DNA of 64,000 nucleotides from Seminavis robusta (Eukaryota; Bacillariophyta; Bacillariophyceae; Naviculales; Naviculaceae), in assembly GCA_903772945.1 (NCBI GenBank), contig CAICTM010000079.1:1-64000 (forward strand), written 5' to 3'. Every line of letters begins with the position of its first letter. The first letter of the stretch is position 1. The translations under genes were made by a program, and so were the position numbers. The notes below the pieces were generated by a model. That model had not been told where the DNA came from. It saw only the letters and a list, made by a program, of their open reading frames with translations, and did not search any database. Positions 61,567 to 64,000 of the stretch are shown here, in pieces.

Positions 61567-63222
61567 ATGCGGATTCTTCAATGGTTACTCGTTTCCGCTG
61601 TCCTTCCTTGGCATATCGCCAGGGCAGTAGAGGGAGGTCTCGAAGCTCCTGATCGAGCAACCAAGTTATCACGCGGAAGTGATGGCCAAAAAGATCTGCC
61701 GTCGCACTCGTTTTGGACGAGTGACGATGAACCTGTGCCACCGATTACAAATGTTCTTGACTCCTCCTCTGGCAATGCCACTCGCAATTTTGTTAGTGCC
61801 ACCCTTCATTCCCATATGGTGCTGCAAAGAGACAGGAAAGTCATCTTGTGGGGATACTCCAAGAAGGGTGCCATTGTTACCACCAGCCTATTTGACGACG
61901 ATGACAGCGAAGAAACAGTAGCTAAGGCACGACTAATCCTATCTACAACTGCTGATGGAGATGATGGACTCTGGCGCCAAACCTTGCCACCTCATGCGGC
62001 TTCTCTGAAGGCTTCCAGAATTCAGATCAAGAGCACCACTGGGCAAACGCAGACACTTGAAAATGTTCTTTTTGGAGATGTCTACCTGTGTGGTGGACAA
62101 AGCAATATGCAATTCGCTCTACCGGGGAACACCAATGGTACTGAGGAGGCAAACAAAGGGAATGCGTACTCCCATATCCGCATTACTACCATTGGAGACA
62201 GGACTTCTTCCTCCACTCCGCTTCCTGATTTGCAAACAGTAGACCATCAATGGAGCAAGGCTGATAACCACACATTGTACGGAGGTGGAATATTCGGCCA
62301 TTTCTCCAGTGTATGTTGGTTTTTCGCCAAAGAAGTGGCAGATGCTCTTGGCAACAAGGTACCTATTGGACTCATCAGCAACAATTGGGGTGGTACTAAA
62401 ATCGAACAGTGGCTTCCCAAGGGCAACCTTTACAATGCAATGATTAATCCCTACATGGTGGGACCTATGGCGGTTACTGGATTTACCTGGTACCAAGGTG
62501 AATCAAATGCTGGTTCTACAGAGTCTTCTAAGGCATACAGCCATCAATTTCCAGAAATGATTCAAGCCTGGCGTGATGGCTTCAAGCAACCAGATGCCTA
62601 CTTTGGCTTTGTACAGCTGTCTACTTGGTGTCCACCAACGCCAGAAGCTGTTCCACTGCTGAGACAATCACAGATGGCAGCTCTGAAGCTAAACAATGTT
62701 GGATACAGCACCAATGCTGATATGGGAGCTGGATGCAATATCCACCCCCCTCCAAAACAGTTTTGTGGTTACCGTCTGGGCAAGTCAGCATTGGCAATCC
62801 AGTATGGCCATCCTATTCACTGGAAGTCACCTTCTTACTCCAAAGCAAAATCTACTGTAGACAGAAAACACAAAAAGAAACCAAAAGGAAAACCTTCTGT
62901 GGTTGTACAGTTCCAAGATATCTCCAGTTCAGGATTGTATCTACTGAAGACTCCCTACAATGCCCAAGTGAAGGATTTTAGCTGCAAAGGGAAGCCTGCG
63001 GGAACTTGTGCTGGAGCAGCTGTCCTCTTGAACGGCAAAGGATGGGTGGATGCCAGCATCTCCATTAAGAGCAACACTACAGTCACGTTAACTGCTTCCA
63101 CTGGAGACTCTAGGAAGGATTCTATTGTTGCCACCTCTTATGGATGGGGCTCTGTTCCCATGATGACAATTTACGACAAGGCTACTGATCTGCCAGTTTT
63201 GCCCTGGAATGAAAAGATCTAA
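61567..63222 (+). CDS. Secreted sialate O-acetylesterase-like (SGNH) enzyme
   Basis: A 551-residue single-exon gene. The N-terminus (MRILQWLLVSAVLPWHIARA) is a signal peptide. The SGNH hydrolase has the nucleophile S179 in CGGQSNMQF, the GLISNNWGGTKIEQW block, FTWYQGESNA and the likely Asp/His pair D385 and H393 in ADMGAGCNIHPPP. SIAE-type enzymes remove O-acetyl esters from glycans; without sialic acid evidence in diatoms, a polysaccharide acetylesterase is likelier. A Lys-rich insert (KHKKKPKGK) lies at about 435-443. A second copy begins at 63850. Confidence 0.85.
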   Translation: MRILQWLLVSAVLPWHIARAVEGGLEAPDRATKLSRGSDGQKDLPSHSFWTSDDEPVPPITNVLDSSSGNATRNFVSATLHSHMVLQRDRKVILWGYSKKGAIVTTSLFDDDDSEETVAKARLILSTTADGDDGLWRQTLPPHAASLKASRIQIKSTTGQTQTLENVLFGDVYLCGGQSNMQFALPGNTNGTEEANKGNAYSHIRITTIGDRTSSSTPLPDLQTVDHQWSKADNHTLYGGGIFGHFSSVCWFFAKEVADALGNKVPIGLISNNWGGTKIEQWLPKGNLYNAMINPYMVGPMAVTGFTWYQGESNAGSTESSKAYSHQFPEMIQAWRDGFKQPDAYFGFVQLSTWCPPTPEAVPLLRQSQMAALKLNNVGYSTNADMGAGCNIHPPPKQFCGYRLGKSALAIQYGHPIHWKSPSYSKAKSTVDRKHKKKPKGKPSVVVQFQDISSSGLYLLKTPYNAQVKDFSCKGKPAGTCAGAAVLLNGKGWVDASISIKSNTTVTLTASTGDSRKDSIVATSYGWGSVPMMTIYDKATDLPVLPWNEKI

Positions 63223-63849
63223 AGAGTACAATGTGAAGACAAGACGTCCCTTTGAAGAGCAAACGCTTTCGATGGTGGAGATGAAATGAATCAGAATCGG
63301 AAGAGGCAATCAACTTTGGTCCTGGGATGGGAAGGAAATTCTTGCCTGGCTGGCTAGGCTAGCTAGCGGGCATGCTTTTTGCAAGAGGAAGTAGCTAGAG
63401 CCGTACATGTAGGAGTTGTAAGCATTAGATCTAAGTTGCCAACCGTTGGTTTCTGGTTCAAGCTCTCGAGAGTGTCAGTCGTCCTTGGCCATGAGAGGAA
63501 ACGGGCAACCGGCGCAATTGCCACAACGAAAATGGAATGGAGGAAGTCCGCTGCTGTGGTACTGCCTGCTTCCAAAACCTTGCAGAGCACCTTGGCTGCT
63601 AGCTACTACGGTGTTTGCCTTCCGCTGTCCATCGAAACCACAGTTGCTTGGTGAATGAATGCAATCCCTTCATCGAATCGAGAGATGAATGATTCAATCG
63701 AATCGAATGATGAATCAAATATCGAATAGATTTTGCATCGCAGCAAAATCTTTTGCAGGCGAAGAAGATGAACCCTTCCCCATCTCTCAAGTCATCGCCA
63801 TCACTATGTTTCCCTCCCTTCCTACATGTATGATTGAGTATTAGGCAGC
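63223..63849. other. Spacer between duplicated esterase genes
   Basis: No supported gene is seen. GAATCG/ATCGAAT simple repeats lie at about 63674-63730. Confidence 0.5.
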
Positions 63850-64000
63850 ATGTATATCGTTCAGATATTGTTTTCCATTCTTCTACCGTGGCACATCGCC
63901 TTGGCAGCAAAAGGAGGTCTCACGACTCCTACCGAGTGGTTGCACGAGATCGATGCAGATGTGCCATCGTTTCATCGCACTGATGAAGAACCTGTACCGC
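63850..64000 (+). CDS. Partial: tandem paralogue of the sialate O-acetylesterase-like gene
   Basis: Only the first 50 codons lie in the window. They read MYIVQILFSILLPWHIALA followed by KGGL and DEEPVP, parallel to MRILQWLLVSAVLPWHIARA...GGL...DEPVP of the gene at 61567. The signal peptide and the DEPVP block are shared, so this is a tandem duplicate with diverged spacing. The rest is beyond the edge. Confidence 0.75.
   Translation, partial: MYIVQILFSILLPWHIALAAKGGLTTPTEWLHEIDADVPSFHRTDEEPVP

Noticed and set aside
1-64000. CRISPR arrays, rRNA genes and bacterial-type operons
   Set aside because: No regularly spaced repeats or rRNA sequence are visible, and the genes are spliced and individually controlled in a eukaryotic way.

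Overview
The window looks like nuclear DNA of a diatom, most likely a raphid pennate. The evidence is a DUF6824 protein (a family known mainly from diatoms), plastid-type presequences of the ASAFAP kind, VWD and P-domain surface proteins, PT-rich secreted proteins, short GT-AG introns and intergenic DNA full of TAGCTAG and TACCGGTA words. A Seminavis-like species would fit, but that is a guess. Gene models come from reading frames joined at GT-AG sites chosen so that phase and conserved motifs are both kept.

Layout. 0.8-3.1 kb holds a decayed tyrosine-recombinase (YR) element. 4.2-15.8 kb is a run of secretory-pathway genes: a P-domain/VWD surface protein, a prolyl 4-hydroxylase, a GT61-like glycosyltransferase, a 1218-residue modular secreted protein built from six exons, and a secreted ShKT-glutathione peroxidase that needs a 5-nt microexon. 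15.93-24.66 kb is the most unusual part. It is an 8.7-kb block bounded by two identical 86-bp direct repeats. A full-length YR gene with a GCR1_C-like tail lies at one edge and reads inward. The rest carries intron-poor genes unlike the neighbours: a nuclease-kinase fusion of Crinkler type, a mini HMG-box protein, a zinc-ribbon-like protein, a Rep-like viral fossil and two orphan genes. 24.7-36.3 kb is gene-poor, repeat-rich DNA with a DUF6824 gene and two related TPR genes. 36.4-63.2 kb is dense and ordinary: SYF1, a plastid-targeted FAD oxidoreductase fusion, a GT32-like enzyme, a plastid thioredoxin-like protein, a YEATS protein, a DXD glycosyltransferase, two orphans, a DUF2817 peptidase, an arrestin-like protein, a CRAL-TRIO protein, a GHSMG lipase and a sialate O-acetylesterase. 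A second copy of that esterase gene runs off the right edge.

Main interpretation. The 15.93-24.66 kb block has the layout of a cargo-carrying YR element: an edge-located recombinase pointing inward, foreign-looking cargo and identical terminal repeats. That resembles the Starship elements of fungi, or a large Crypton. No capsid, envelope or reverse transcriptase gene is recognised in it. The layout is seen directly; mobility is inferred. The other genes share a theme of secretion and glycan or cell-wall work but show no operon-like organisation.
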